From Castanea sativa (lineage: Eukaryota > Streptophyta > Magnoliopsida > Fagales > Fagaceae): 64,000 nt of DNA. The stretch is taken from assembly GCF_040712315.1 (NCBI RefSeq), contig NC_134018.1:5880001-5944000 (forward strand), given 5' to 3'. Positions 1 to 10,765 of this stretch are shown here, piece after piece. The position numbers and the translations under genes are program-made. The notes beneath the pieces are model-generated. The model made no database searches and had not been told where the DNA came from. It saw only the letters and a list, made by a program, of their open reading frames with translations. Numbering within the stretch: the first letter of the stretch is position 1; the number at the start of each line of letters is the position of its first letter.

Positions 1-364
1 TATTCCCAAATTTCATCTGGGTTTGGTCGTTTTGCTAAGTTGAGATATCTTAACCTTTCCTGGTCCCAGTTTGAAGGCGAAGTCCCACTTGAATTATCCC
101 ACCTCTCCCAATTGTCCTCACTAGATCTCTCTTCCAGTGACGTTAGACTCGAAACATCTGTTGTGAAGAGGCTTGTTCAAAATCTGACCAAGCTAAGGGA
201 ACTTCATCTTGATTGGGTTTACATGTCCTCTGTTTCTCTTACTTCTTTCAGGAATTTGTCTTCTTCTTTGGCATCCCTTACACTCGAAGGTTGTTTATTG
301 GGTGGAAGTCTGCCAGAACTTGACATTTTCGGCTTACAAACCTTACGCGAACTCAATTTAGGAG
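1..364 (+). CDS. RLP-A, LRR exon (5' part, truncated by window edge)
   Basis: Open in frame 1 from the first base, encoding typical extracellular plant leucine-rich repeats (L-x-x-L-x-L-x-x-x/N-x-F-x-G-x-x-P spacing, for example 'LRYLNLSWSQFEGEVP'). In Cf-type receptor-like proteins this region precedes the central LRRs and helps detect apoplastic ligands. Signal peptide and N-terminal cap must lie before the window. The exon ends at a clean donor (GGAG|GTAAGT, GT at 365-366) after the first base of a Gly codon, so the intron is phase 1. That is the same phase as all downstream LRR exons at 13.1-14.1 kb, which is why I join them into one gene. The intervening intron of about 12.7 kb holds a complete gypsy element. 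The alternative is an older gene simply disrupted by the insertion. Confidence 0.75.
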
Positions 365-1025
365 GTAAGTACGAATTCACACCTTTTTATATTTTGAATT
401 CTAACACGTACTAGAGTTGTTAAAAATCTAAAATTCTTTGGTTGGTTTGAGAAAAACATTTTTTTAATAAAAAAAATCCATAATAAACTTTCATTGAAAA
501 ATATTATGGAGTTACATTAGCAAATACATGTTAATGGCATTTTGATATAAATTTAAACAATTCATGTGGGTTTGAGTTTTAAAGATTTTTCTTAAACAAG
601 AATTAAAATGACATTTTACACCTTATACCATTTCAAATCATATGTCATATATATTATATTAAAATAAAAGTTGAGAGAAAATTCAATCAAGAATCCAAAT
701 TTGATTCTAATGGCATTCCAATTTAATTTCTACAATTGTCTTCTAATTTGATGGCATATGTCTGTAGATTTTAAACGAGGTTAATTTTGTGCCAAGTCAT
801 TATATATCTTATTTCATGTCTAGTCTCTTTACAAATACATGCATGAATCTTAACTTAAAAAACATGTACGGAAAATTAAAATTTATGACACTTCTATCTA
901 ACAATTTGAATATGTAATACTTCTTTCTAAGATATTAAAAACTATTTTAATACCCAATTGAAAATTGAAACTACTTGCAATCTACTTAAAACTAATCAAG
1001 ATTTCCATATAAAAAATTATAATTA
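365..1025 (+). other. Intron sequence of RLP-A upstream of Tat-1
   Basis: AT-rich with no convincing ORF. Its last ~75 bp (from about 958) match 12550-12620 downstream of the retrotransposon. This is the start of a roughly 0.6-kb tandem duplication that predates the insertion. Confidence 0.6.
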
Positions 1026-1030
1026 GTTCT
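1026..1030. repeat. Target-site duplication, left copy, Tat-1
   Basis: GTTCT immediately before the TG of the left LTR; identical to 12009-12013. Confidence 0.95.
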
Positions 1031-1785
1031 TGTGGGGAGTAAAAGAACCCAAGCGGGCATCTGGGCCTTTGGGCTCTAGCAAGGAAAGCCGAACTGCTCT
1101 TAAGCTAAGGGTTTGTTAATACTGTGAATCGGCCCATACGCCGAGGGTTCGAGGATACAGCCGAGGGTGAGTTTCTCCTCGGACAGATCCAAGAGAACTC
1201 GGAGATTCACTACGAAGGTCAAGGCAGAATTTTGGAAAGACTGTTGGTTAGAAGGGGGAAACCCTGAACCTTCTAGATACACCGGTGTTAGAAAAATACC
1301 AAGAGCAAAGGCTGTCACCTCCACATTAAAGACCCTGCACCTACCTCCCTGGTCGCATTAATAGGGAAGTGACCCACGAACGGTAGAAGCCCAAACTTAA
1401 GTCACTATTCAAAGGCACTAAGAAAAGAAATATCTAGGGGGGAGGGGTTTGAGCAACACGTGGAGAAAGCATCAGGAAAAGAAGTATTTAAAGGGGATGA
1501 AGGCCAAAGAACGAGGAGGTCGGTAACTGAGAAAGAAATTAAGAATTGTAATCTTTAAGGAAGAAAGAGAAATAATAAAGAAGTAGTCATCGGCTCACGT
1601 CCGAGGAGACCCATTTGCAATTATCATTCATTGTTTACAAGTATTTGTACACCAGAACCTGTTATTAAGTTCTCAGTACCTTTAATCTAGGTTTCCAGCC
1701 CACACTCTACAAATTTCATTGTTTAAGGCTCATTGGGCCTGAGCCCATAGTTGTCTTTGGGTCCAAGTGCAATTGTGCACTTACA
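1031..1785 (+). repeat. 5' LTR of Tat-1
   Basis: 755 bp, TGTGGGG...CTTACA. It holds a G-box core CACGTG (1457-1462) just upstream of a TATA-like TATTTAAA (1485-1492), placing the probable U3/R promoter near 1.45-1.52 kb. Compared with the 3' LTR it has 17 extra bases after TTAAGCT near 1107. Short ORFs inside the LTR (such as 1167-1361) repeat in the other LTR and are not genes. Confidence 0.95.
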
Positions 1786-1805
1786 ATTGGCGCCGTTTGT
1801 GGGAA
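1786..1805 (+). promoter_or_regulatory. Primer-binding site of Tat-1
   Basis: Begins 1-2 bases after the LTR: TTGGCGCCGTTTGTGGGAA. The TGGCGCCG core is the usual start of plant gypsy PBSs complementary to a tRNA 3' end; I do not assign the tRNA. Tat-2 has the same site with GTC for GTT. Confidence 0.8.
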
Positions 1806-1832
1806 TCTAGTCAGAAAAGGAGCTGGGATACT

Positions 1833-3860
1833 ATGGCAGGCCTAGGCTCACACCATTCAGAGTCTCAGGGATCACAACCTGAGGATCTTTTCGAGCGTCT
1901 TGAACGTCAAAGGGATCATGAGGGAAGTGTCCATACAGAATACCCTAGGGCTAGCCATACTCATGGCGGGGGCAGCACCACCCACGACGATGGTGCTAAA
2001 GCCATGCAGAAGGAGATTAATCGTTTGAAAAGAAAGCTGCATTGCGCCAGGCGTAGGCCTTCACCGTCCTGATCTAATCCTTCTTCAGCGGAGGTCCGGG
2101 AAGGTAGTTACAGCTCGAGGTCATGCTCATCCCCCAGCGCGATGTCCTCTTGTGAGGAGGACGACCCGCCAGCTCGTAGACGCAAGAAGCTTCCTTCCAG
2201 GGGCTTGGGGAACGATGCCATGAGTCGGGCGTTGCACCAACTCTCCAAATCTCCATTCTCACGGAGGATTGAGAGGGGGAGGCTCCCCAAGAGGTTTACC
2301 CAGCCCACCTTTACCATCTACAATAGCCGGACTGATCCGGTGGAGCACGTGAGTCACTTTAACCAGAGGATGGCGGTACACTCTCATAACGAGACCCTGA
2401 TGTGTAAAGTTTTTCCCTCTAGCTTGGGACCTGTTGCTATGAGGTGGTTCAACGGCCTTAAATCAGGGTCTGTAGGTTCGTTCGGGGAGCTTACTAGGGC
2501 ATTCGCTTCGCGGTTTATCACGTGTGGCAGAGTGCCTCGGCCATTGGACTCGCTGTTATCCATGACCATGAAGGAAGGGGAGACGTTGAAGGCATACTCC
2601 GACCGGTACTGGGAAATGTTTAACGAGATAGATGGTGATTTTGATGAGGTGGCGCTTAAAACCTTTAAGGTAGGCCTTCCTACTGATCACGATTTGAGGA
2701 AGTCTTTGACCAAAAAGCTCGTCCGCAGCGTATGTCGCCTCATGGATCGTATTGATGAATACAAAAGGGTGGAGGAAGACCAGTAGCAAGGAAAGGGTAA
2801 GGAGAAGGTTATCCCGCAGGATAAAAGGGATTTCAGGTCGAACAGATACCACAACAACAAGCCGAGGAGAGATTACATCGGGCAGTCCGTCTCGGCAGCA
2901 CCTCAGGCTGTGAACACTGTGTTTCGAGAACCAGTACACCAATTACTGGAGAAAGTTCGTAAGAAGCCCTTCTTCAGGTGGCCTAGTAAGATGGCAGGAG
3001 ACCCCGCGAAGAGGAATCAGAACCTTTTTTGTCAGTACCATCAGGACGTGGGCCACACTACCGAGAATTGTCGAACCCTTTGGAACCACTTGGAGCAACT
3101 TGTCAGTGAAGGAAAACTGAAGCAGCACCTGTGTCAATCTAATGGGCAGGGCAGTCAATCTGGCTCAAACAATCAGAAAAATAATCCATCTCGGCCGGCA
3201 TTGGGAACAATTAATGTTATCTTTGCTGCACCTGGCAGGACCGGCTCAGGTCCCACTAGGGTGATGGCGGTTTCCCATTCTTAGGCCGAAGAGGCAGGCT
3301 GCAGGTCGAAGAGGTTGAAGGTGAATTTACCCATCCTGGGATTTTCGGAGGAAGATAAGGTTGGTACCATTCAACCCCATGACGATGCTCTTGTGGTCAC
3401 TCTCAGGATAGGGAATTATGGTGTGAAGAGGGTGATGATTGATCAGGGCAGTGGTGCAGATATCATGTACCCTGATTTATTTAAGGGGCTAAGGTTGAAG
3501 CTAGAAGATCTTACTCCTTATGACTCACCACTCATCAGCTTTGAAGGAAGGGCCGTTGTGCCGAAGGGACAGATTCGTTTGCCCGTTCAATCCGGCCCAG
3601 AAACGGTTGAGGTGGATTTCATTGTGGTTGACGCGTACTTCCCATATACAGCCATCCTCGCCAGGCCATGGCTGCACGCTCTGGGAGCCGTCTCCTCTAC
3701 CTTGCATGTTAAGGTTAAGTTCCCCTCTGGGGAATGTGTTGAAGAGATCCTCGGCAGCCAAGTGGTGGCCAGACAATGCATATCGGCTGCAGTGCTGCAG
3801 TGCTGCATCAGACAAGGGCCGAATCATCGGCTTTGCTCATCAAAGACTCATAGCAATTAA
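1833..3860 (+). pseudogene. Tat-1 gag-protease region, with in-frame stops
   Basis: One reading frame runs from ATG at 1833 (MAGLGSHHSES...) to about 3860, broken by TGA at 2070-2072, TAG at 2784-2786 and TAG at 3282-3284. Segments in order: N-terminal charged/coiled region; retrotransposon gag core (about 2200-2780; FTQPTFTIYN, HVSHFNQRMA, MRWFNGLK); zinc-knuckle-like C-x2-H-x4-GH-x4-C (about 3030-3070); aspartic protease with the D-Q-G-S-G-A-D active-site stretch (catalytic Asp codon 3441-3443). Gag forms the particle and protease matures the polyprotein. Tat-2 reads through at 2784-2786 with CAG, so that stop is a C-to-T change. A frameshift near 3860-3881 separates it from RT. Confidence 0.85.
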
Positions 3861-3880
3861 CAGCTCCGGATGCACCTAGA

Positions 3881-5479
3881 GTGGTGACAGGAGATGAGGC
3901 TGTTTGTGAGGAGTTAGAGAAGTTTTTGATAGCGGATGACCCAGAGAGGTTCTTCCAAGTCGGCATACGTTTGCCGCATCAGGAGAAGATGGAATTGTTC
4001 GAATTTCTGAAAGGCAATATTGATGTTTTTGCGTGGGACCCTTATGAGGCTCCCGGCGTAGACCCGAGCTTCATTTATCATCATTTAAACGTCAACCCTG
4101 CCATTGTTCTGAGAAGGCAGCCACCTCGGCGTTCTTCCAAAGAACATTCCGAGGCTGTGAAGGAAGAGGTGCTCAAACTCAAGAGGGCTAGGGCTATTAA
4201 AGAAGTTTTCTACCCCGAATGGTTGGCGCATACGGTTGTGGTTAAAATGAAGAATGGAACGTGGAGAGTATGTGTGGACTTCACAGATTTGAACAAGGTC
4301 TGCCCCAAGGATTCGTTCCCCGATGCACGTATTGATCAACTTGTGGATGCCACTGTCGGACATCCTCGTATGAGTTTTTTGGATGCCTTCCAGGGTTACC
4401 ATCAGATTCCATTGGCATTGGAGGATCAGGAGAAAACTGCTTTCATTACTCCAACAGGGAACTACCACTATAAGGTCATGCCGTTTGGGTTGAAGAATGC
4501 TGGGGCTACCTACCAAAGAATGATGACCAGAATGTTCGAACAGCAACTAGGGAAGACCATTGAGGTATATGTGGATGATATGGCGGTGAAGAGTAAAACA
4601 ATACCTTCACACGTCAAAGATCTGGCCGACACCTTCCAGGTGCTAAGAAAGTACAAGTTGCGCCTTAACGCTTCAAAGTGCTCTTTTGGCGTGGGATCTG
4701 GAAAGTTCTTGGGATGTATGATTACTCATAGAGGCATAGAGGTAAACTTAGCACAGGTCAAGGCTATTCAGGGTTTGCAGCCGCCTCGGAACCCAAAAGA
4801 AATCCAGAAATTGATCGGAATGATTGCCGTACTGAGTAGGTTTATCTCTCGGTCAGCTGACTGATGCCATCCTTTCTTCCAATTGTTGAATAAATGGAAG
4901 GGGTTTCAATGGACCGAGGACTGCGTTTTAGCCTTTCAACAGCTTAAGCAATATCTTTCTCGGCCACCCATTTTGTCTCGCCCCGAGGCGGACGAGGTTT
5001 TGTTTGCTTATCTGGCAGTGGCCGTCCACGCGGTCAGTCTGGTCCTTATAAGGGATGAAAGCGGGGTGCAAAGACCGGTCTACTACGTTAGTAAGTCTTT
5101 GAATGAGGCCGAGGTGCGCTATCTACTCTTGGAGAAAGCACTTCTGGCCATAGTTCATGCCACGCGTAAGCTCCCTCATTATTTTCAGTCTCACACTGTG
5201 GTGGTTCTGACCCAATTGCCTCTCAAGGTGGTGTTACGCAGCGCCGATTACTCTGGCAGGGTGGCAAAATGGGGAACCATTTTGGGAGCCTTTGAAGTTA
5301 AATACAGGCCTCGCACCTCCGTGAAGGGCCAAGTCCTTGCTGACTTGGTGGCAGAGTTTACCGAACCGTTGCTAGAAGAAACTCTGAAAGAAGCACACAT
5401 GGATGGAAGATCAGTTGGTGTGATCACAGCCGCAGCACCTCCGACCTGGAAAATGTATGTGGATGGGGCAGCTAATTAG
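3881..5479 (+). pseudogene. Tat-1 reverse transcriptase and RNase H
   Basis: Ty3-type RT: 'WRVCVDFTDLNKVCPKDSFP', 'SFLDAFQGYHQIPL' and the catalytic YVDDM box (YVDD codons 4568-4579), followed by the connection region and the first RNase H ('LFAYLAVAVHAVSLVLIRD', 'PVYYVSKSL', 'LEKALLAIVHATRKLPHYF'). It makes cDNA from element RNA and degrades the template. One in-frame TGA at 4862-4864 splits RT from RNase H and a TAG at 5477-5479 ends it just as the second RNase H begins. Frame is continuous otherwise. The RT catalytic residues themselves are intact. Confidence 0.88.
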
Positions 5480-5990
5480 AGAGGGTCTGGTGTCGGACTT
5501 GTCCTAATATCCCCTGAAGGAATTGTCTTCGAAAAATCTCTAAGGCTGTCATTCTCGGCTACTAATAATGAAGCCGAGTATGAAGTAGTCCTAGTGGGCA
5601 TGAACATGGTACATAGGATGGGTGGAAAGGAAGTCCATGCATTCTCGGACTCTCAGTTAGTGGTCGGCCAGATTACGGGGACCATAGAGGCTAGGGACCC
5701 AAGAATGCAGGAATATTTGGCCCAGGTCAGTTAGTGGTAGTCCTGAATTTGACTCCTTCGTCTTAGCTCACATTTCTAGGAGTGGAAACACCCATGCAGA
5801 TTCTTTGGCTACGTTAGCAACGTCTTCGGCTCAGGGTTTGCCCAGGATTATCCTCGTGGAGGATTTGCTAGAGCCAACTCTTACCGTTGTCAACGCAGCT
5901 CGCATTCATCTGATAAGGCCTGGACCTAGTTGGATTGACCCGGTTATATCTTTTCTTAAGAACGACATCCTTCCTGAGGATAAGTAAAGA
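5444..5990 (+). pseudogene. Tat-1 second RNase H domain, decayed
   Basis: Starts with 'KMYVDGAAN' and continues after a TAG (5477-5479) with '...GSGVGLVLISPEG', 'SATNNEAEYE' and 'AFSDSQLVVGQ'. These carry the D-E-D pattern of an RNase H1 domain additional to the one in the RT unit. Plant Tat elements are known for such an extra RNase H of archaeal type. Tat-2 has the same domain more completely open (24731-25477). Here small indels around 5730-5760 create further stops. 5805-5987 is a surviving open piece of the linker to integrase. Confidence 0.75.
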
Positions 5991-6049
5991 CGGATAAGAT
6001 ACGTCGAAAGGCGCCACGTTTACGGTTGTCAGAGGACCGAAGCTTGTAT

Positions 6050-7159
6050 AAACGATCCTTCTTAGGACCGTACTTGTTGTGTGTGCACCTTTGAATCAAC
6101 GGAAGCATGGAAGAAGCTGCATGAAGGGATTTGTGGGAGCCACACCGGAAGATCTTTAGCCCACGAGCTCGACTCGGGGGTTATTGGTGGCCCGATATGC
6201 GGAGGGAGGCTCGGGACTATATTCGAAAATGTGATCAATGCTAGAGGTTCGCCCCTAATATTCATCAACCTGGTGGGGTTCTCAACCCTCTCTCCAGTCC
6301 TTGGCCTTTTGCACAATGGGGATTAGACATAGTGGGGCCATTTTCGAGAGCTGCAGGAAACAAAAGATGGCTTCTCGTGGGGACAGACTATTTCACTAAA
6401 TGGGTTGAGGCCGAGCCCTTAGCAAATATCAGAGACGTTGATTCCAAGAAGTTTGTCTGGAAAAATATCGTCACTAGATTCGGTATACCACACACACTTA
6501 TCTCAGACAATGGCGTTCAATTCGACAGCAAGGCTTTTAGGAAATATTGTGGCGATATGGGCATCATAAATAGATACTCCACCCCAGCTTATCCTCAGGG
6601 AAATAGGCAAGCCGAGGCCGTTAACAAGGTCATAGTCAGTGGGCTCAAAAAAAGGTTGGACGATGCGAAAGGCAGGTGGATAGAAGAACTCTCACATGTT
6701 CTGTGGACGTATCGGACTACACCGCGCAGGTCCACGGGAGAAACGCCATTCTCTATGACTTATGGAGTCGAGGCGGTGATACCTCTAGAATCGGGTTTTC
6801 CCACCCTGAAGACGAGTTCTTTTAGCCCGGAGAATAACAATGGCCTCTTGGAGAAAGGTCTTGATTTAATTGAGGAACGACATGAGGCAGCTATGGTCCA
6901 AATGGCTTATCAACAGAAGCTTAAACGGGGATATGATGTCCACGTGAAGCTAAGGCCACTCGCACCTGGGGATCTTGTACTAAGAAAAGTTGTGGGCACT
7001 TCTAAGGACCCAGCCTGGGGTAAGCTAGGACCAAATTGGGAAGGCCCCTATCGCATTGTTTCAGTAGCAGGCATAGGGTCGTATCGGCTAGCTAACCTAG
7101 ATGAAAGAATTGTACCACGCCCATGGAATGTAAATAACCTTCGAAGGTATTATTATTAA
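6050..7159 (+). pseudogene. Tat-1 integrase
   Basis: The region before 6320 is frame-shifted remains of the zinc-binding N-terminus (compare Tat-2, about 25490-25660). From 6332 the catalytic core is open for 275 codons. The DDE residues are visible: Asp in 'WGLDIVGPF' (about 6325, split by the frame break), Asp in 'LISDNGVQFDSKAF' (about 6505) and Glu in '[13 protein letters not shown]' (about 6614). The C-terminal GPY-like part 'GPYRIVSVAGIGSYRLANLD' ends at 'RPWNVNNLRRYYY'. It would insert the cDNA into host DNA. The N-terminal break means no full-length product from this copy. Confidence 0.85.
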
Positions 7160-7220
7160 TAAAATGTGCTTTTGTTAGTTAGCAGTTCAAAGTTATGAAT
7201 ATCTCAGGGGCTTACAGTTA

Positions 7221-7770
7221 CTATTCTTAAGTGTCAAACAGAAACTTGGTTAAGTATGGTCCTCGGACCACAAACCTTGTGGAAATTGATATCTTATCAT
7301 TTGTTAAACAGAATCTTAGTTATGCCGGGTCCTCGGACCTTCTACTTTGGGGAAATTAACGTTTGAAGTTACTATTCTTAAGTATCAAACAGAAACTTGG
7401 TTAAGTATGGTCCTCGGACCACAAACCTTGTGGAAATTGATATCTTATCATTTGTTAAATAGAACCTTAGTTATGCCGGGTCCTCGGACCTTCTACTTTG
7501 GGGAAATTAACGTTTGAAGTTACTATTCTTAAGTGTCAAACAGAAACTTGGTTAAATATGGTCCTCGGACCACAAACCTTGTGGAAATTGATGTCTTATC
7601 ATTTGTTAAATAGAACCTTAGTTATACCGGGTCCTCGGACCTTCTACTTTGGGGAAATTAACGTTTGAAGTTACTATTCTTAAGTGTCAAACAGAAACAT
7701 GGTTAGGTATGGTCCTCGGACCACAAACCTCGTGGAAATTGATATCTTCTCATTTGTCAAACAGCACCTA
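7221..7770 (+). repeat. 151-bp tandem repeat in Tat-1, about 3.6 copies
   Basis: CTATTCTTAAG recurs at 7221, 7372, 7523 and 7674, exactly 151 bp apart. Each unit is itself a dimer of two related ~75-bp halves, one with GGTCCTCGGACCACAAACC and one with GGGTCCTCGGACCTTCTAC. Tat-2 carries the homologous array with a 152-bp period. Confidence 0.9.
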
Positions 7771-8248
7771 GTCACTATTCTTATTCTTATCACACGCTTT
7801 GTGGAAATCAGTATCTTACCATTCATTGACTTAGATCTTAAGTTCTATATCTTTAAGTGTTAAGCAAATTTTTGTAAGGAATGGCCCTCGGACCTTACAT
7901 CTTACTGAAAGTAATACCTCAGATTACAAAAGTTTAACCATCATATGAGTTTTTAACTAAGGCATTGTTTAATATCCAAACTAAGTTAATCTCTGTCAGG
8001 TTCTTAAATATTCTACTTTGCAAAGCAAATATGCGCATGGTTGTTTGGAGGTTATAATTGTGCAACTCCTGGAGTTAGATTTGTTTATTCTGTTCTTTCT
8101 TTAACTATGTATTAGTGATAACTTTCATGACAAGCACAAAAAGAATAAAGTAAAACAAATATGACATGAGTGAAAGTTGAATAAAATTGTTCTTCATTAA
8201 TTATATACATCATCAAAAGAGGAGTACATGAAAGTCCTATGCTAGGCC
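7771..8248 (+). other. Non-coding spacer of Tat-1
   Basis: Degenerate continuation of the repeat motif (CCTCGGACC near 7888), then AT-rich sequence with no supported ORF up to the 3' end of the antisense gene. Confidence 0.6.
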
Positions 8249-10133
8249 CTAAGCTTGGGAAGGGGGGTCTTGGAGGGAGCTGCTGCCAGCCTCAGTACTC
8301 TTCAGTTCCAGCTCAAAGGTAGACAAAACTTGCTTCCCTTTGTCTGTTGAAGGAACGAGGGGCTCCACGTTCTGAATTTGCTCCTTCTCGGCACCGCCAC
8401 GCTCGTCCTTCTCTTTATGGGAACCTTCAAGTTCTGTAGGATCAGGAACGAGTTCTTGCACCACAGGAGGAAGGGCAGGGGAGGCAGCAACAGGAGGGTC
8501 TTCTATTTCCTGTATGTGTAGGGGAAGCCAAATGCTTTCGGGCTTCCTCAGCTCGGAAGCTTGAGGAACCCCTGCTGCATTCATGGCCTCTCCCTAGACC
8601 TGTTGACAGTACTCTCGGCATGAGGCCGCAAAAGCTTCTGTCAACTGTTCTTGCGTTGCTTTTACTCCCTCTTGATAGCTGGCCTTCTTCGCGACCTCTA
8701 GTGCGTGCTTGTGGGCGCGAGCCTCCTCCTTCGCCAGCGTAAGCTCCTTCTCCAGGTCAGAGCATGCCCGTTGGGCTTTAGAGAGCTCGTCGTCCTTTTG
8801 GCGAAGAAGCTTACGTTGCCCCTCTACTTGGTTTTCCATCGTCTTTAAGCTGGCCTCGGCACCATCCTTCTCTATTTTTAAATCGGCCAGCCGCGATGTG
8901 ATCTTCCCATTCTCTGCTAGGACCTGGCTTAGGGACCTTTCTGCCTCTTGCCATAGCTCTTGCTCCATCCCAGCGCGCTTCCGAGAATCCTCCACGAACT
9001 TCTCGGCCATAAAAACTTCTTGGATGGCCTGCAAAAAATGTCAGGAGGTTAAATACGGTAAAGTGTTTACAAATGAATCTAGAGTACGAGTGTGGGGTGG
9101 AACTTACCAGAGCTAAATCCCTTTTTAATGAAAGGAACAACTAAGGCTGGCCCATCTTCTCCAAGGTTTCCATATCCTTGGGCAGCAGAAGAGGACGCTC
9201 CAACGCCTCGGCCAAGTGGTGGGCGTGGCCTTGTTGGATTGCCATAATACTAGAGTGGCAAGGAATTGGTGCGCCGTCCAGTCTCAAGTCAGGAGACCAA
9301 GTAGCCGGTGCTCGGTGCACTTCGGCCATGTCTCTGATCTCCCTACTCTCGACTGAGCGAGCCCGGCCTTTGCCCTTATCCAGCTTCTGTTGCTGGGCCG
9401 GTGCTAGCTGTTGTTTCAATTTCTTTTGCTTCTCACCACCAGCCCCCTCAGCTTCTACTTTCCTTTTCTTCTTTGGATCTTCGGCCGGAGGCTTGGGGTC
9501 GGCTGGAGAAGGGGGTGGTGGTAAGGCTGGGGGAGCTTGGGACCCCCTCGTTCCCTTTTTGGCCACTCTCACGCCTCTCGCGGTCATAAGGCCCTTAAGC
9601 TCGTCCATGTTTTCCTCAATGGAGCTATCGTCCGGACGCGCTATCACTAAGCCCGCGATCTCAGAGGTCTCGGCTGCTTCTTCTTCCTCGTCGGAAAGAA
9701 CAACGAACGGGTTTCCACGAGGTCGTGGGGCGTCCTCGAGTTGAAACTGTTCTATCTCTTCGTCCAACGTGTTCGAAGAAGACACCTGCTCCTCTGGGAC
9801 AACAGTTGCCTGGGAATACGTAGCGAGAGGGGTCGCAGCAATCGGTTGTGAGTACAATATGGTGTGGGGGTCGTCAGGAAGGTCGTGGTCGGCCAGGAAA
9901 TGTGGTCTGGCTACGTGAATCCTCCTACGCCGCCGGTCACTGGCAATAATGGCGTTCTCGATCTCCTGGAAGTCTGAGGAGATAGGGTCGTACCCTAGTA
10001 TCAAATGAGCCGCCCTAAGTTGTAAGTATGCACTTACGAACACTTCTGAGCGAAGCACTCTGTTCAAATCTGCGACGTTGCAGTGGCTCAAGCGGGGGCG
10101 CACGTGTTGTTTATTTGCAAAGAAAGACACCAA
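8249..10133 (-). pseudogene. Tat-1 antisense gene, part 2: NLS and coiled-coil protein with one intron
   Basis: Read on the minus strand from 10133. The first 330 codons begin MVSFFANKQH, contain an acidic/proline-rich middle and the basic motif PKKKRKV (9456-9476), a textbook monopartite nuclear-localisation signal. A TAG at 9141-9143 interrupts, then 11 more codons lead to donor CTG|GTAAGT. A 79-nt intron (9107 down to 9029) ends TTTTTTGCAG; both sides are phase 0, so splicing keeps the frame. The next exon (9028-8597) is Glu/Lys/Ala-rich with heptad-like spacing, a likely coiled coil. After another in-frame TAG (8594-8596) an acidic tail runs to 8249. Function unknown. Antisense ORFs at this position are known in other Tat elements. 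The two single-codon stops suggest recent loss. Confidence 0.7.
9029..9107 (-). other. Predicted intron in the antisense gene of Tat-1
   Basis: 79 nt with donor GTAAGTT and acceptor TTTTTTGCAG on the minus strand. Both flanking exons are in phase 0 (RDLAL | AIQEV). The intron body is AT-rich relative to its exons. Confidence 0.7.
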
Positions 10134-10249
10134 AACAAACGAATATGGTCAGATTCGTAGAACATGTAATAAACTAAAGTCAAATAGTTTGTAAAGGCAA
10201 ATGACATTCTAAGATGTTTAGATGGAGTTTTGGGGCGGGAAGTTAGATC

Positions 10250-10765
10250 CTAAGGTGTCGCACCTGGATCTCCCCACTCAACTGGGCAGTGGGGTCCGTC
10301 GTGCCAGTTGCCTGAGACGATAAGGTAGTCGTCCTTCATGCCTTTATTGGACTTGGGCAGACAGGAGATTAACCTAACTACGCTAGAGCGGGATTTGATG
10401 TAGTAACCTACTCTAGTGAGTTTATGGCATTCGTACATAAAGGCGACATCATGCCAGGTGAGGTTCAGACCCATCTGCTCGTTTAGAGCGTCGACGCTTC
10501 CTAAGACTCTAAAAACGTTGGGAGCGCATTGATCGGGGCACAACCGGTGGTTGCGGAGGTACTCCCTGGTTACGCTTTTCATTGGGAGGGTCATCCCACC
10601 TTCTACGAAGGCGACCATCGAGATGATGACCTCTCCGGTTTTCCTAGAATCGGCCACGGCTTCCGCTGGGCAATATTTTAAACCTACGTCGCAAGGAATG
10701 TGATACTTAGCTCTAAAACCTTCCATCCCAGCGGCGGTATCAACTAGACACTTAAATTTTCCCAT
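10250..10765 (-). CDS. Tat-1 antisense gene, part 1: 171-aa conserved protein of unknown function
   Basis: Open for 171 codons from ATG at 10765 (MGKFKCLVDT...). I do not recognise a domain with certainty. It has Cys/His residues and a motif block 'HRLCPDQCAPNVFRVLG', 'LNLTWHDVAFMYECHKL' and 'KGMKDDYLIVSGNWHDGP'. The Tat-2 copy (30152-30571) is clearly homologous at the protein level and both copies share the terminal '...GDP-x-x-TP stop', so this may be a complete small protein. Alternatively, a donor-like CAG|GTGCGA (GT at 10262-10263; Tat-2 has CAT|GTGTGA) could splice it to the ORF starting at 10133. Strand, position and conservation support a real element-encoded protein. Confidence 0.6.
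   Translation of the reverse strand: MGKFKCLVDTAAGMEGFRAKYHIPCDVGLKYCPAEAVADSRKTGEVIISMVAFVEGGMTLPMKSVTREYLRNHRLCPDQCAPNVFRVLGSVDALNEQMGLNLTWHDVAFMYECHKLTRVGYYIKSRSSVVRLISCLPKSNKGMKDDYLIVSGNWHDGPHCPVEWGDPGATP

Noticed and set aside
1100..1361. Overlapping ORFs on both strands (74 and 64 codons), repeated at 11185-11584
   Set aside because: They lie within the two LTRs of Tat-1, which explains the repetition; no coding signature.
1786..1805. Possible tRNA gene because of tRNA-complementary sequence
   Set aside because: Only the short PBS next to the LTR; no cloverleaf. The same applies to 20970-20990 and 57049-57062. I found no intact tRNA or rRNA gene.
3881..4864. RT region as an endogenous plant pararetrovirus
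   Set aside because: LTRs, TSD, PBS, integrase and gypsy gene order identify a retrotransposon; no movement or coat protein genes.
7221..7770. CRISPR-like regular repeats
   Set aside because: Head-to-tail tandem repeats without unique spacers, in a eukaryotic retroelement.
9178..9744. Plus-strand ORF of 188 codons (Ser/Gly-rich)
   Set aside because: Opposite strand of the antisense gene, whose minus-strand frame has a homologue in Tat-2, an NLS and an intron; the plus-strand frame has no such support.
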